From: a bacterium (Candidatus Blackallbacteria) CG13_big_fil_rev_8_21_14_2_50_49_14
Lineage (GTDB): Bacteria; Cyanobacteriota; Sericytochromatia; UBA7694
Reading direction: 5' to 3'
Assembly: GCA_002783405.1 (NCBI GenBank)
Contig: PFGG01000013.1
Span: 34,203-84,817 of the forward strand
DNA: 50,615 nucleotides
The first letter of the stretch is position 1, and each line of letters opens with the position of its first letter. This document shows, one piece after another, positions 35,101 through 45,216 of this stretch. The position numbers and the translations under genes were made by a program. The notes beneath the pieces are model-generated. The model worked only from the letters and a program-made list of their open reading frames with translations. It was not told the origin of the DNA and searched no databases.

Positions 35101-35953
35101 CTGCCCGGATTGCCGTTTCAAGTGTTCGACGTTGGCCTGCCGGGCTGGGAGCACTTAAGCCGTTGGTCAGACCATCCTGCGAGAGGGCTGAACCCCGAAT
35201 CACAGCATAGATCCGATCTCCCGCTGCTTGCGCCGCTGCCAGGGGTTTTAAGATCACCAGACCCGCTCCTTCTCCCCGCGCAATGCCATTGGCCTGGGCG
35301 TCGAAGGCCGCACAGCGCCCTTCCGGTGAGAGGGCCAGGGCTTCGGCAAAGCCCTGGTGAATCAGTTCAGAAAAAAGCAAATTGACGCCCCCTGCGAGTG
35401 CCAATTCTGAAGCCCCAGAATAAAGGCTTTCCAGGGCCAGATGGACAGCCGTCAGCGATGATGAACAGGCGGTATCGACCACCAGACTGGGGCCCTGCCA
35501 ATCGTAGGTATAGGAAAGCCGGTTGGCAATCACACTGGCTGCTGAGCCCGTGATGGTATACATATTGGCCTGAGCTGGGCTGAGCAATTGGGTATGGGCG
35601 TAGTCCTGGCTGGAGACCCCCATAAAAACGCCGGTTGCTGAGCCTTCGAGCTGTTTGCGACTGAGGCCCGCGTCTCGCAGCGCTTCGTGGCTGAGTTCCA
35701 GCATCAATCTCTGTTGGGGGTCCATGGCACGGGCTTCGCCCTCGGTAATTTGGAAAAAACCCGCATCAAACGCCAGGGGGCTCTCCAATAAGCCTGCCAG
35801 GGCAGGGGTTTCTGGTTCCACTTGCATGCGCTCTGGGGGAATCGGGCGTACCTGGTTTTGGGCTGAGCACAGGCTTTGCCAATAGTCCTGAAGGGATTCT
35901 CCTCCCGGAAAGCGGCAGGCCATGCCAATAATTGCAACTGCGTTTTCTGTCAT
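26174..35953 (-). CDS. Hybrid PKS-NRPS megasynthase KS-AT-ACP-C-A-PCP-Cy-A-PCP-Ox, 3,259 aa
   Basis: One protein with ten domains in order. KS about 5-420 (Cys163 in DTACSSS; ETHGTGT; KTQIGHLE). AT about 515-820 (GTSMGE; EAPSHSP). ACP near 930 (LGIGSLVGM). C near 990-1400 (HHILADG). A1 near 1450-1890 (LTSGSSGTPK; core FDAAGWE). PCP1 near 1942 (GGHSLL). Cy near 1990-2400 (QEAYWLGR and DALIAD, the DxxxxD heterocyclisation motif). A2 near 2470-2910, with a cysteine-type code (D-L-Y-N-L-S-L-I-W read by eye). PCP2 near 2987 (LGVHSIDM). SagB/McbC-like flavin oxidase about 3045-3235 (YPSAGAVYPL). Inferred work: load an acyl group, extend it once without reduction, add one amino acid, add cysteine, cyclise and oxidise to a thiazole. 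Loading and release domains are missing. It is transcribed alone, divergent from nifJ, with only a weak AAAGAAA-type site before its ATG. Confidence 0.95.
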   Translation of the reverse strand: MTENAVAIIGMACRFPGGESLQDYWQSLCSAQNQVRPIPPERMQVEPETPALAGLLESPLAFDAGFFQITEGEARAMDPQQRLMLELSHEALRDAGLSRKQLEGSATGVFMGVSSQDYAHTQLLSPAQANMYTITGSAASVIANRLSYTYDWQGPSLVVDTACSSSLTAVHLALESLYSGASELALAGGVNLLFSELIHQGFAEALALSPEGRCAAFDAQANGIARGEGAGLVILKPLAAAQAAGDRIYAVIRGSALSQDGLTNGLSAPSPAGQRRTLETAIRAAALDPAQIQYIETHGTGTPLGDPIEAKALGQVYAQKRAKAGLPPLKIGSVKTQIGHLEAAAGIASLIKVCLMLYHRQWVPSLHFHTPNPKIPFQDWHLSVQTEPEVLPTAGEPIYAAVSAFGFGGTNAHLILEARDQCPHPEADQAGLLWLHAHSPSSLRAQAQRLAKHLEAETAPQLRNLCLSSARLLSSEKWHAPLAFEQREDLISELKKLAENGEVYKTLPPAQRQLVLLFSGMGSQEEGMGRQLLAESVFLERFKAIDTCLQPWAGFSVLEALQHGHDGSPQQIQPLLFAIQLSLVSLLESWGLRPSALIGTSMGEITAACAGGWISLEDACRLVALRIQLICRTLGQGGMAVVGLSEVELQPWLKDRKVWLAGLNGPELCVVSGESQALAQLISDLQAAGQFARNVLGAEAPSHSPLMEPLEADFYAALQDLTPLKGQIPVYSTVEPHPEPHLNFELPYWWQNLRQPVSLLPVIQSLLEKGPCVLLEISPHPVLIGSLLALNETTPHPLFGLPSLRRDQKNSQSLRQSLGILACLGFSLKGQTPIENLPLSFPAYAWDHQNYLLAAPEGQRPSPLSLRAQASGQARSGPHKAPALKDLAEIPEAERAAFLVRALQAELAQALRLEAAQLDPHLPLQHLGIGSLVGMELYSRLKKTFAIQLPLSEFLKGPSIQQIADLILKNLKTPSQETPLERPEQLPLSFTQQRFWLLEQLYPGQKTHFIPIAVSLQGPLDLKILKAAFEAIVKRHEILRTLYLQDNQGTPYQKILPSAVLDWQVFEAPPSESALQEAIKTFARQPFDWTQAPPLRIGVFRLSEHEHRLVLGLHHILADGLSFRILFAELREFYLAASENRVPELEALKWQYADFALWQRKNPAPEADLNYWKNTLRQAPAQIRLPWDGARQEVPQGKQAPFEISAPLRLALENHAKAAGVSLFAVLLASFAHLLWRLSGETDLVIGTPIAGRLESETQPLIGPFLNMLPLRQEIDPQEGWLSWLNRVQTRLYEALDHQALPFEQMVESLQPPRLPGVHPLFQTVLALHGEIGFEALGETQLTGLELDIGVTRFDLALTLIPEGDLLKGLVEFDTQLFSEASIAAWTKAWLHTLAALPDLPPETPLQDLCKADLPYTVQGPQIAWPENRLLPLLAKASDQIALRDLRKLSQPEDWSYARLWQEAQQLAGALLEQGPTEAPVAIWLENSPQAVVSWLGSLLAARPYLPLDPDSPRDRILSLLETLDQPLLLSTASRLAELGYAGPCLAFEEIPPQAGMLPTAHTNLACLILTSGSSGTPKAVQVTQAGLSNLVQWHLKTFPTAPGELIPQIANLSFDAAGWEIWTTLAAGATLVFLPTPLRLDPTALQKFMLENAVRQVFLPTPLAEALIRLNWPETSCFSVLRTGGDRLGPLPAQPLPFAVWNQYGPTECSVVASAGCVSAQPGQKPDLGQLLPNFKAWVLDAQGNSLPEGFPGELALAGIGLAAGYWQAPELSESKFKSLPEPHYLTGDRVRFLAGRLHFLGRTDRQFKRRGVRIEAAEIEAQLLHFPGVEQACVLWQQEELIACIQGLKPEALKDCENWLKRKLPSALQPDRWLARDTFPLSSRGKLDLQALAEQIQPTLAVKTQALQGLSGETLEMAKLWQNFLPTAQLQAETSFFEAGGHSLLALRLIQAVREQMGREISLQLLFEAPSLQEFTQAVLQAPQLSFAWPQIQPDPAHHSAPYAMTPVQEAYWLGRQQSLTLGGISTQALWVLSLPELEPERLEKALNRLIQRHPMLHTVVTEEGRLQTLAGLPHFTLQQTDLRNLSEAERKQQLENLREEMLALRLDPQSWPLFSLRLLRLPEGWQLYLLLDALIADASSFLNLGKELERFYRTPELELPALELQFRDYRLALENLKGSPPWQAAHDYWNKRLKTLPEAPQWPLRLAPEKIQTPRFQRLSFELKCPAWEQLKAGAQAYQLTPNGLVLSLFAACIAAYSATEGFLLNLTTFQRLPLHAQVQDLMGDFTHLTLLAIPPRSESLGAWAQTIQTQLWQDLEHALLDGVEVLRAARAQGRPLNAPVVFTGLLGQKTPPLPLNAELILAQTQTPQVWLDCQASESETGLSLHWDYLSELFPAGLIEQAFAAFTGLVARLSEAPEIWQRPVNTALLGPTLISAERMRANATEREILPQTLHQAFFAKAQSQPEALALISPERRLSYAELAARALALAQELRQFPLQPGQPIAILMHKGWEQAVAALAILLVGGAYLPIDASLPPERIQALLKLGEVRWGIAQAALEPAFAEVTWLKVSDQAPEDFNWAQSFAQEWPPGDPHSMAYLLFTSGSTGEPKGVMLSHAAAWNTLVAVSDMIQLKSDDRVFGISSLGFDLSVYDLFGTWAAGACLVLPDSDSQREPDRWLPLLEEVTVWNSVPALMGLLLEYIKRLPEFHWPALRKVLLSGDWIPLELPEQIRATAPQAQIWSLGGATEAAIWSIAYPIETRLPEWNSVPYGYPLANQRFEVMNSAFEPCPDWVSGEIWIAGEGLALGYWRDPLKTQERFVTDAQGQRWYRTGDLGRYRPQGLLEFLGRQDFQVKIQGYRIELGEIEACLRLHPRVKDVLVHAPGERHQRRLVACLIAEATPTELSAWLEARLPAWMVPKHWHFLDAFPLNASGKVDRNQLPGLSASPPPNPLAETELTRLQAIFAETLELQITDPDADLLSLGVHSIDMIRLGNRLQTVYGFAPGVGEMFQLRSLRLLAEYYHKAAPAKPLRPQASSSALLTGNTIPLEKTESAAEPWLTWKSQRSFSAENVNLKQLSLLLSVLEARPQAESLKYLYPSAGAVYPLRLYLHLHERCLPDLEAGLYRFENESLSLHKLSGPVPDLAQLHLPMSLEMAKAAKFSLYLVADLAKIESHYGQDARDYCLIETGCIAQLLRETAPLAQLGLCGIGRVDAELLKTCFGWNTGQELMHTLIGGIPAAETPPAPSEQEEWEEWSF

Positions 35954-36045
35954 TTTTTCAGATTTCTTTTTATGTGACTGCTTCAGTCTAGCCAGAATTT
36001 CGAGAATTGACCATGTTTCACCTTGCTTTGTCCAGGGCTTGAAAC

Positions 36046-36059
36046 TTGATTTTGATCAA
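36046..36059. promoter_or_regulatory. FNR/CRP-family operator, TTGAT-TTTG-ATCAA
   Basis: A second perfect TTGAT-N4-ATCAA, in the divergent gap between the megasynthase and nifJ. Its centre lies about 63 bp before a start predicted from the TATGCT at 36104-36109, near the class I activator position. It is also about 93 bp upstream of the megasynthase ATG and could repress or activate that gene too. Confidence 0.75.
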
Positions 36060-36103
36060 TCCCCGCTTTGATCTGCAAGAAGGAATTCCAGCAATATTCG
36101 TCC

Positions 36104-36109
36104 TATGCT
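36104..36109 (+). promoter_or_regulatory. Probable -10 element of nifJ
   Basis: TATGCT with no matching -35 hexamer, as expected for an activator-dependent promoter. The start would be near 36116, giving a leader of about 83 bases. Confidence 0.4.
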
Positions 36110-36198
36110 AAAAAAGGCGCACCCTGTATCCAAGGGGCTGCTTGCGCTGCAATTTTTGGCTGAAAAGCTATCAGCACGCGGATTTCAAGGAGTATATT

Positions 36199-39765
<3,567 letters not shown>

Positions 39766-39766
39766 G

Positions 39767-40771
39767 ATGGACTTAAGTACAAAATATCTTGGATTGCATT
39801 TGCGCACCCCGCTGGTGGCTTCGGCCTCACCGCTTTCAGAACAATTGGACAATATCCGTGCGCTTGAAGAAGCGGGTATTTCTGCGGTGGTCATGCATTC
39901 TCTGTTTGAAGAGCAATTGACCCAATCCAGTCTGGATTTGGATCACTATACCAGCTTCGCCAATGACAGCTTTGCCGAAGCCCTGAGCTTTTTCCCCGAG
40001 CCCAAAACCTTTCATGTCGGCCCTGAACTCTATCTTGAGCATATTGCCCAGGCGCGTCAGTCCGTTAAAATCCCGATCATTGCCAGTTTAAATGGGCACA
40101 GCCGGGGCGGCTGGATTGAATATGCCAAAAAAATCGAACAGGCCGGGGCGGCTGCACTGGAACTCAATCTCTACAGTATTCCCACCGATCCCCAGCTATC
40201 TGGGGCCGTGATTGAACAGACCTATCTGGATATTGTCAAAGAGATCAAAACCCAGTTGAATATTCCTGTGGCGGTCAAACTCAGTCCCTTCTTTACCAAT
40301 TTCGGCCATTTTGCGCACCAGCTTTCTGACTTGGGGGTCGATGGCTTGGTTTTGTTCAATCGCTTTTACCAGCCGGATATCAATATTGAAACCTTGGAAA
40401 TGGAGCCCCATCTGCTGCTCAGTTCTCCCCAGGAACTGCGCCTGCCCCTGACCTGGATTGGGCTGCTCTATGGCCGGATTCAAGCCGATTTGGCTGCCAC
40501 CACGGGGGTGCACCAGGCCAAGGACGTGCTCAAGCTTTTGATGGCGGGGGCCAAGGTAACCCAGATGGCCTCAGTGCTGCTGCGCCGGGGCATTGGCTAT
40601 GTGCGTACCCTGGAATCTGAATTGCTGGATTGGCTTGAAGAGCATGAGTACCATTCAATTGAGCAATTGCAGGGCAGCATGAGTCAAACCAACTGCCCCG
40701 ACCCCAGTGCCTTTGAGCGCGTGCAATATGTACGCATGCTGCAGGGCTACCACGCGCATATCCAGATCTAG
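39767..40771 (+). CDS. Dihydroorotate dehydrogenase-like flavoprotein, 334 aa
   Basis: A TIM-barrel FMN protein of the DHOD family: MDLSTKYLGLHLRTPLVASASPLS, AALELNLYSIPTD, VAVKLSPFFTN, and the C-terminal GVHQAKDVLKLLMAGAKVTQMAS that binds the FMN phosphate. It directly follows nifJ, an association seen in other bacteria, so a role with pyruvate or ferredoxin electron flow is as likely as pyrimidine synthesis. The second ATG (39767) is preferred because AAAGGA lies about 9-10 bases upstream; the ATG at 39758 is too close to it. No pyrimidine genes are nearby. Confidence 0.85.
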   Translation: MDLSTKYLGLHLRTPLVASASPLSEQLDNIRALEEAGISAVVMHSLFEEQLTQSSLDLDHYTSFANDSFAEALSFFPEPKTFHVGPELYLEHIAQARQSVKIPIIASLNGHSRGGWIEYAKKIEQAGAAALELNLYSIPTDPQLSGAVIEQTYLDIVKEIKTQLNIPVAVKLSPFFTNFGHFAHQLSDLGVDGLVLFNRFYQPDINIETLEMEPHLLLSSPQELRLPLTWIGLLYGRIQADLAATTGVHQAKDVLKLLMAGAKVTQMASVLLRRGIGYVRTLESELLDWLEEHEYHSIEQLQGSMSQTNCPDPSAFERVQYVRMLQGYHAHIQI

Positions 40772-40778
40772 GCAGATT

Positions 40779-40803
40779 GCCCCCACAGGCATTCAGCGGG
40801 GGC
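40779..40803. terminator. Weak hairpin between convergent nifJ-DHOD and ade
   Basis: Arms GCCCCC (40779-40784) and GGGGGC (40798-40803) enclose a 13-base loop in the 32 bp between the two stops. There is no strong T run on either strand, only TTATTT after the plus-strand side. Confidence 0.45.
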
Positions 40804-42438
40804 TTATTTCGCCTCGGCGTAGAGATGGGCAAAGCGAAAATGGACGCCATCAAAGAGCCCCTGATCGCTGATCTTCAGGGCTGGAATCACCAGCAAGGCC
40901 ATAAACGAGAGGGTCATCAGCGGCGCGCGCAGAGGGGAGCCCATTTCTTCACGGATCATGCGGTTCAGGGCGGCATAGGCCTCGGCAACTTCTGGACCGG
41001 GGCGATCACTCATCAAGCCCGCAATCGGCAAGGGCAGTACCCTTTCTTTTCCTGCATAAACTGCGCAAATCCCGCCTTTCATTTCAATCACCCGGTTCAT
41101 GGCCCGACTCAAGTCCTGGTTGCTGCAGCCCACGGCGATCAGATTGTGCGAGTCGTGGGCGACACTTGAGGCGATGGCCCCCTGCTTGAGGCCAAAGTTT
41201 TCAATAAAATCCACCACCGGGGCATGGGGCTGGTAGCGGTTGAGCACTGCGATTTTGAGCAAATCCCGTGAGGGGTCAGCCACCGTTTCGTGAAAGGCCA
41301 AGGTGGGCGTGCGCAGACAGTCTTCGGTGATCAGTTCTCCATCCAAGGCGTGAATGACATGGATTTGGCCCTGCTGCTCGGGTACTTTAAAATCTGAAGG
41401 CTGTACAGGCCGGGCCACAAAGCGGTTGGGCCTCTCTGAGGGCTGCCAGTTCAAAAGACTTTTCCCGTTTTCGACGCATTTTTGGCCTTGAATCCAGGTG
41501 GCTTGAATTTTAAAGCGCTGCAAATCGCTGACCTCAATAAAATCTGCGCTGTCGCCGACTTGGAGCAGACCGGCCTTCAGGCCATAGTGCTGAATCGGAT
41601 TCAAACTGGCGGCCCGCAGGGTATCAAACAGATCATAGCCTGCGGCCAGGGCCTTGGCCACCATTTGGTTAATATGCCCCTTGAGCAGATCATCGGGGTG
41701 GCGATCGTCTGAACAGAACATGCACAGTTCAGGGGTTTCGGCCAAAAGCGGGATCAGGGCCTCAAAATTGCGTGCGGCTGAACCTTCCCGAATCAGAATT
41801 TTCATGCCTTTGCGCGCTTTTTCCCGTGCTTCTTCCAGGCTGAAGGCCTCATGGTCGGTGCTGATACCTGCCTTGAGATAGGTCTCAAGATCCGCGCCCC
41901 GCAAGCCCGGTGCGTGGCCATCGATTGGTTTGCCCAGGCTCTGGGCCAGGGCGATTTTGCCCATGACTTCGGGATCGTTTTGCAGCACCCCCGGAATATT
42001 CATCATTTCACTGAGATAGTGAATTTCTGGGTTTTCGAGCAATTGACGGGTTTCTTCAAGCCCGAGACGGGCACCGGCGGTTTCAAAAACGGTAGCGGGA
42101 ACGCAGGAGGGCGCGCCAAAACAAAAATGAAAGGGGAGGGTGTGGCTGTTTTGCAACATAAACTCCACCCCAGCAAGACCCAGCACATTGGCTATTTCAT
42201 GGGGGTCAGAAACACTGCCCACGGTGCCATGAAGCATGGCCATGCGGGCAAATTCGGCAGGTACGAGCATGGAGCTTTCAAGGTGAATATGGGCGTCTAT
42301 CAGGCCGGGAATCAAATAGACTTCTGGGGCCTGCACAAGTTCCTCAATTTTGAGAATCCGCGACTCAGCGAGGGTGAGTTTGGCGGGGACGATTCTGCGC
42401 TGAAGCAGATCGACCCATTGGCCAGAGATTTCGTGCAT
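40804..42438 (-). CDS. ade: Adenine deaminase, 544 aa
   Basis: Converts adenine to hypoxanthine and ammonia in purine salvage. This is the amidohydrolase-type enzyme (Bacillus AdeC-like). Motifs: PGLIDAHIHLESSM, HGTVGSVSDPHEIANV, GHAPGL, STDHE, CSDDRHPDDLLKGHIN, VAHDSHNLIAVG and the C-terminal PLMTLSFMALLVIPALKISDQGLFD. The length fits the family. AAGGAGG lies 5 bases before the ATG, and its first three bases are part of a strong hairpin at 42448-42476. The gene is convergent with the nifJ operon. Confidence 0.94.
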   Translation of the reverse strand: MHEISGQWVDLLQRRIVPAKLTLAESRILKIEELVQAPEVYLIPGLIDAHIHLESSMLVPAEFARMAMLHGTVGSVSDPHEIANVLGLAGVEFMLQNSHTLPFHFCFGAPSCVPATVFETAGARLGLEETRQLLENPEIHYLSEMMNIPGVLQNDPEVMGKIALAQSLGKPIDGHAPGLRGADLETYLKAGISTDHEAFSLEEAREKARKGMKILIREGSAARNFEALIPLLAETPELCMFCSDDRHPDDLLKGHINQMVAKALAAGYDLFDTLRAASLNPIQHYGLKAGLLQVGDSADFIEVSDLQRFKIQATWIQGQKCVENGKSLLNWQPSERPNRFVARPVQPSDFKVPEQQGQIHVIHALDGELITEDCLRTPTLAFHETVADPSRDLLKIAVLNRYQPHAPVVDFIENFGLKQGAIASSVAHDSHNLIAVGCSNQDLSRAMNRVIEMKGGICAVYAGKERVLPLPIAGLMSDRPGPEVAEAYAALNRMIREEMGSPLRAPLMTLSFMALLVIPALKISDQGLFDGVHFRFAHLYAEAK

Positions 42439-42447
42439 AGAACCCTC

Positions 42448-42476
42448 CTTCCTGCTGAGCTTAGCTTAGCAGGAAG
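42448..42476 (-). promoter_or_regulatory. Hairpin touching the ade ribosome site
   Basis: On the minus strand the arms CTTCCTGCTAAGC and GCTCAGCAGGAAG pair over 13 bp with one mismatch and a 3-base loop. The 3' arm ends in AAG, the first three bases of the AAGGAGG Shine-Dalgarno (42450-42444). A smaller hairpin CAAGG-TTT-CCTTG lies just upstream. It may limit translation of ade or end transcription of the upstream oxygenase gene, though no T run follows. Confidence 0.5.
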
Positions 42477-42526
42477 CTTGCAAGGAAACCTTGATCTGGA
42501 TCGTGGTTTTGAGCGTGTGCTGGCGT

Positions 42527-43735
42527 TTATTTCAGCGCCTGGTAAACCTCTGCCAGGCGGGCATAAAACATTGGGCTGCAATCTTCGAGTTGGGGGTGTA
42601 CAAAGCCTGTGTTTTGATCCCAGCCCTGGCGGCTGAGGCGGTAGAGATTGCGCGACATGCTGCCGACCATCTCTTCGTCTTCATCCCCAGTGGTATGAAA
42701 GGCCACCTGTTGAACCGCAATAAAGTCAGGATGGGCCAAGAGATCTTCGTCGTAATAAAAATCATGGTAGACCTGGCAGCGGGTGGGATCTTTCGCATGG
42801 GGGAAAACCTGCGACATGACAATCACACCGGGATACCACTCAAACATCAGCTGGGGGAAAACCGTGGCCCAAACCGAACCCAGGGGGGGATCCCCTTTGA
42901 TTTCACGGTAGATTTTGCCCCAGGTCTGAAAGGCCGCTTTGCCTCTGAGGGGGTTGTCGGGATCATTCCAGCCGCTGCCGTCGCCTTCGCCCCAGGTCTT
43001 TTTCCAGCCCACCTGCTGTACCGTGCTCCAGCGTTCGGGGGCCTGCAGGTTCTGGGTAAACTCCAGGCCTGGATAGGATTGAACCCAATCGCAGGAGCAG
43101 AGCTGGGCCAGGGTTTCGGCATGGGCCGGGTCGACATGCATTAAGTCGAGGTAGTTGATCATAAACAGGGCCCAATGGCCGGCCTGTTCCATGCTGATGG
43201 TTTTTATCAGGCGGTAGCCTTGGCTTGAAAACAAATCGCCTGTTTCCTGTTGCACCCGTTCCAGTTCTCGCTTGAGATCAAAACTTGAATTCAGGCCCTG
43301 CCATTGGGGCAGACTGAAGAGGTAGCCCTGCCATTCCAAATGCTGAATTTCAGGCAAATGGTGATCACAGGTCTGGTGAAAGAGCTGGGGATTGAGTAAT
43401 TTACCGGCTTCTGCCGCATACACTGCATTGTGACTTTTGCAGCGGATCGATTTACTGAAGGGCAAAAACCCGTCGGGGTGGGGGCTGTTGAGGATATCTG
43501 CCTGCCAATGCAGACAGAGATTGGAAAGCACTTGCGCTTGGGGGCTCTGGGGGCTGGCACTGAGGTAACAGTGCGAGGCCCAGGGGGGAACGCGCAAAAA
43601 GCCGGCCCCACCGTGTTGAGCCGGCCCCAAATACAGGGGGGCCCTGTCAAAAAGCTTGGATTCCAAACCAAGCGATTCGCTGGAGAAGATCAATTGGGGC
43701 GAAGGCCGCTCCAAAAGTGGGCTGGGAAGCTGCAT
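42527..43735 (-). CDS. Rieske non-heme iron oxygenase alpha-subunit-like protein, 402 aa
   Basis: The Rieske [2Fe-2S] ligands are C74-x-H76 and C99-x2-H102, with a 22-residue spacing. The W-x-G-Y-L-F stretch after them (EWQGYLFSLPQ) matches the usual WRGFIF turn of ring-hydroxylating oxygenase alpha subunits. The iron site appears as Asp197, His200 and His205 (NYLDLMHVDPAH), with a further acid expected near the C-terminus. The family inserts oxygen into aromatic rings, sterols or amines; the substrate is unknown. Reductase and ferredoxin partners are not in the window. AGGAG is 12 bases before the ATG, rather far. An oxygen-using enzyme next to anaerobic enzymes is notable. Confidence 0.8.
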   Translation of the reverse strand: MQLPSPLLERPSPQLIFSSESLGLESKLFDRAPLYLGPAQHGGAGFLRVPPWASHCYLSASPQSPQAQVLSNLCLHWQADILNSPHPDGFLPFSKSIRCKSHNAVYAAEAGKLLNPQLFHQTCDHHLPEIQHLEWQGYLFSLPQWQGLNSSFDLKRELERVQQETGDLFSSQGYRLIKTISMEQAGHWALFMINYLDLMHVDPAHAETLAQLCSCDWVQSYPGLEFTQNLQAPERWSTVQQVGWKKTWGEGDGSGWNDPDNPLRGKAAFQTWGKIYREIKGDPPLGSVWATVFPQLMFEWYPGVIVMSQVFPHAKDPTRCQVYHDFYYDEDLLAHPDFIAVQQVAFHTTGDEDEEMVGSMSRNLYRLSRQGWDQNTGFVHPQLEDCSPMFYARLAEVYQALK

Positions 43736-44070
43736 CAGCTTTATTCACTCCTGAGGTGGGCTCAAAAAGAACAAACTATTTCTACCGTATTTTACGTTAA
43801 TTTCTTTCAGAAGCGAATGAGTTATTCAAAAAATTAAATGGAGAGGAGCTGTTCAGGGCAGCAAAGCGCTCAGCAGAGGCATTTGAGGGGCTTTCCAGCT
43901 TGTGAGATTTGCTGAAGGCTTCCAGCTTCTGGGGGCTGGCATTGAGGGGAGCTGTCACGCGGCGCTTTCAATTTCACTGGGAGTGAAGCTTTGAGCCTGT
44001 TGGTTTGTTGCCAATCGGTTTAAACTGAACCCAGCACGGCTTGAAAATCTTGCAAAAAGGGAGGGTGCGA
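43736..44070. other. 335-bp divergent intergenic region
   Basis: Between the Rieske gene and the membrane protein gene. The part near 43770-43830 is A/T-rich and has TAAAAT on the minus strand as a possible -10 element. No credible ORF, tRNA or strong hairpin is seen in the remainder. A good ribosome site (GGGAGG) precedes 44071. Confidence 0.6.
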
Positions 44071-45216
44071 ATGCCAGTGCAAAACACACCCTGGGTTCAT
44101 TCTCCTGGCTGGGATGGTTTTTGGCTGCTTTCAGGATTTTGGATTCCCTTGCTCCTGCTGGCCCTTCCGCAGCATTTTGCCAAGCCCTTTTTAATTGGGG
44201 TGACGCTCTGTTTTTGGATTGCCCACCGCTTTTCCAGCCTTTACCTCGGTTTCTGTGTGGGCGAATACCAGCGGGTGCTTCAGGCCCGGCGTGGCTATTT
44301 TATCTATGCCCCGCTTGGAATTTTGCTGGCTTTGGGGGCCTATCTCTTGGCCCCCGAAGCGCTGATTCCCCTGAGCGTTTTTCAACGCTTTCTGTTGCTG
44401 GGGCTTGCCGATTATTTCTTTTCGCTCTACCATTTCGCTGTGCAGCATTACGGGGTTTTGGCGGTTTACCGGGGCCGCTTGCCCCATGGCCAAAAAAATC
44501 AGGGGCTTTTGCGCATGGATTGGTGGCTGTGCATGGGGGTTTCAGGGCTTTTAAGCTTCTGCCTTGATTTTTTTCAGGGCGAACTGGCCACGGTGATGCC
44601 TTTTCTGCCCGGTTTAAAATTCAGCCTGCCTGCGGCCTATTTGCTGGGAATCAAGCTCGGTTTCAGCCTCTTACTCTGCCTGGTCTGGGCAGGAGTACTC
44701 AAACGGTATCGGCGTGAAAACCAGGGGCTGCCGCGCATGCTCTATGTTTCTTCGCTCTGCTTTATGACACTGGTTTCGCTCTATTTGGGGCCTTTGCTGT
44801 ATTTCGCTGTGGCCCAAATTCAACATTGGAGCGTGTCTCTGGGCCTGACGCGCTATATGGCGGCCCAGTCTCAGCAGGTGCCTGCGGGGGCCTGGTACCG
44901 GGTCTGGAACCGGGTTAACCACTGGGCATGGGGGCCGCTGCTGGTATGGGTGGGTCTTTCGCTGCTGCTGACCCCGTTTTTGGAAGCCGATCTCTATCTG
45001 CTTCACAATTTTGATCCAAATGTACTCACGGTTCCGTATTTTTTACAGGCCTTTCAAGATTCGGTCTGGCTCTTGATCTTTGGGGCCTTGGCCTTTTACA
45101 GTTCCTTGCTTCACTACCTCTTCGATCGGGGCGTTTTCAGGTTTTCAGACCCCCTGACCCGAGAATCGGCCCTGGCCTTGCTGGCACCTGTACAAAAACA
45201 GCGACTTGAGGTTTAG
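44071..45216 (+). CDS. Polytopic membrane protein with conserved-looking His motifs, 381 aa
   Basis: Function unknown. About ten hydrophobic helices fill the chain. Histidines sit at helix ends in a pattern like membrane metal enzymes: AHRFSSLYL (helix 2), YHFAVQHYGVL (helix 4), QIQHWSVSLGL (helix 7-8) and LLHYLFDRGVFRF (last helix). No Cys or ATP motifs occur. The ATG at 44071 with GGGAGG about 6 bases upstream is chosen over TTG at 44041. It is divergent from the Rieske oxygenase and convergent with the PLD-family gene. A membrane oxygenase or desaturase-like role is possible but not shown. Confidence 0.75.
   Translation: MPVQNTPWVHSPGWDGFWLLSGFWIPLLLLALPQHFAKPFLIGVTLCFWIAHRFSSLYLGFCVGEYQRVLQARRGYFIYAPLGILLALGAYLLAPEALIPLSVFQRFLLLGLADYFFSLYHFAVQHYGVLAVYRGRLPHGQKNQGLLRMDWWLCMGVSGLLSFCLDFFQGELATVMPFLPGLKFSLPAAYLLGIKLGFSLLLCLVWAGVLKRYRRENQGLPRMLYVSSLCFMTLVSLYLGPLLYFAVAQIQHWSVSLGLTRYMAAQSQQVPAGAWYRVWNRVNHWAWGPLLVWVGLSLLLTPFLEADLYLLHNFDPNVLTVPYFLQAFQDSVWLLIFGALAFYSSLLHYLFDRGVFRFSDPLTRESALALLAPVQKQRLEV

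Noticed and set aside
42439-42526. A purine riboswitch before ade
   Set aside because: The conserved purine-aptamer core is not present; only simple hairpins are seen.
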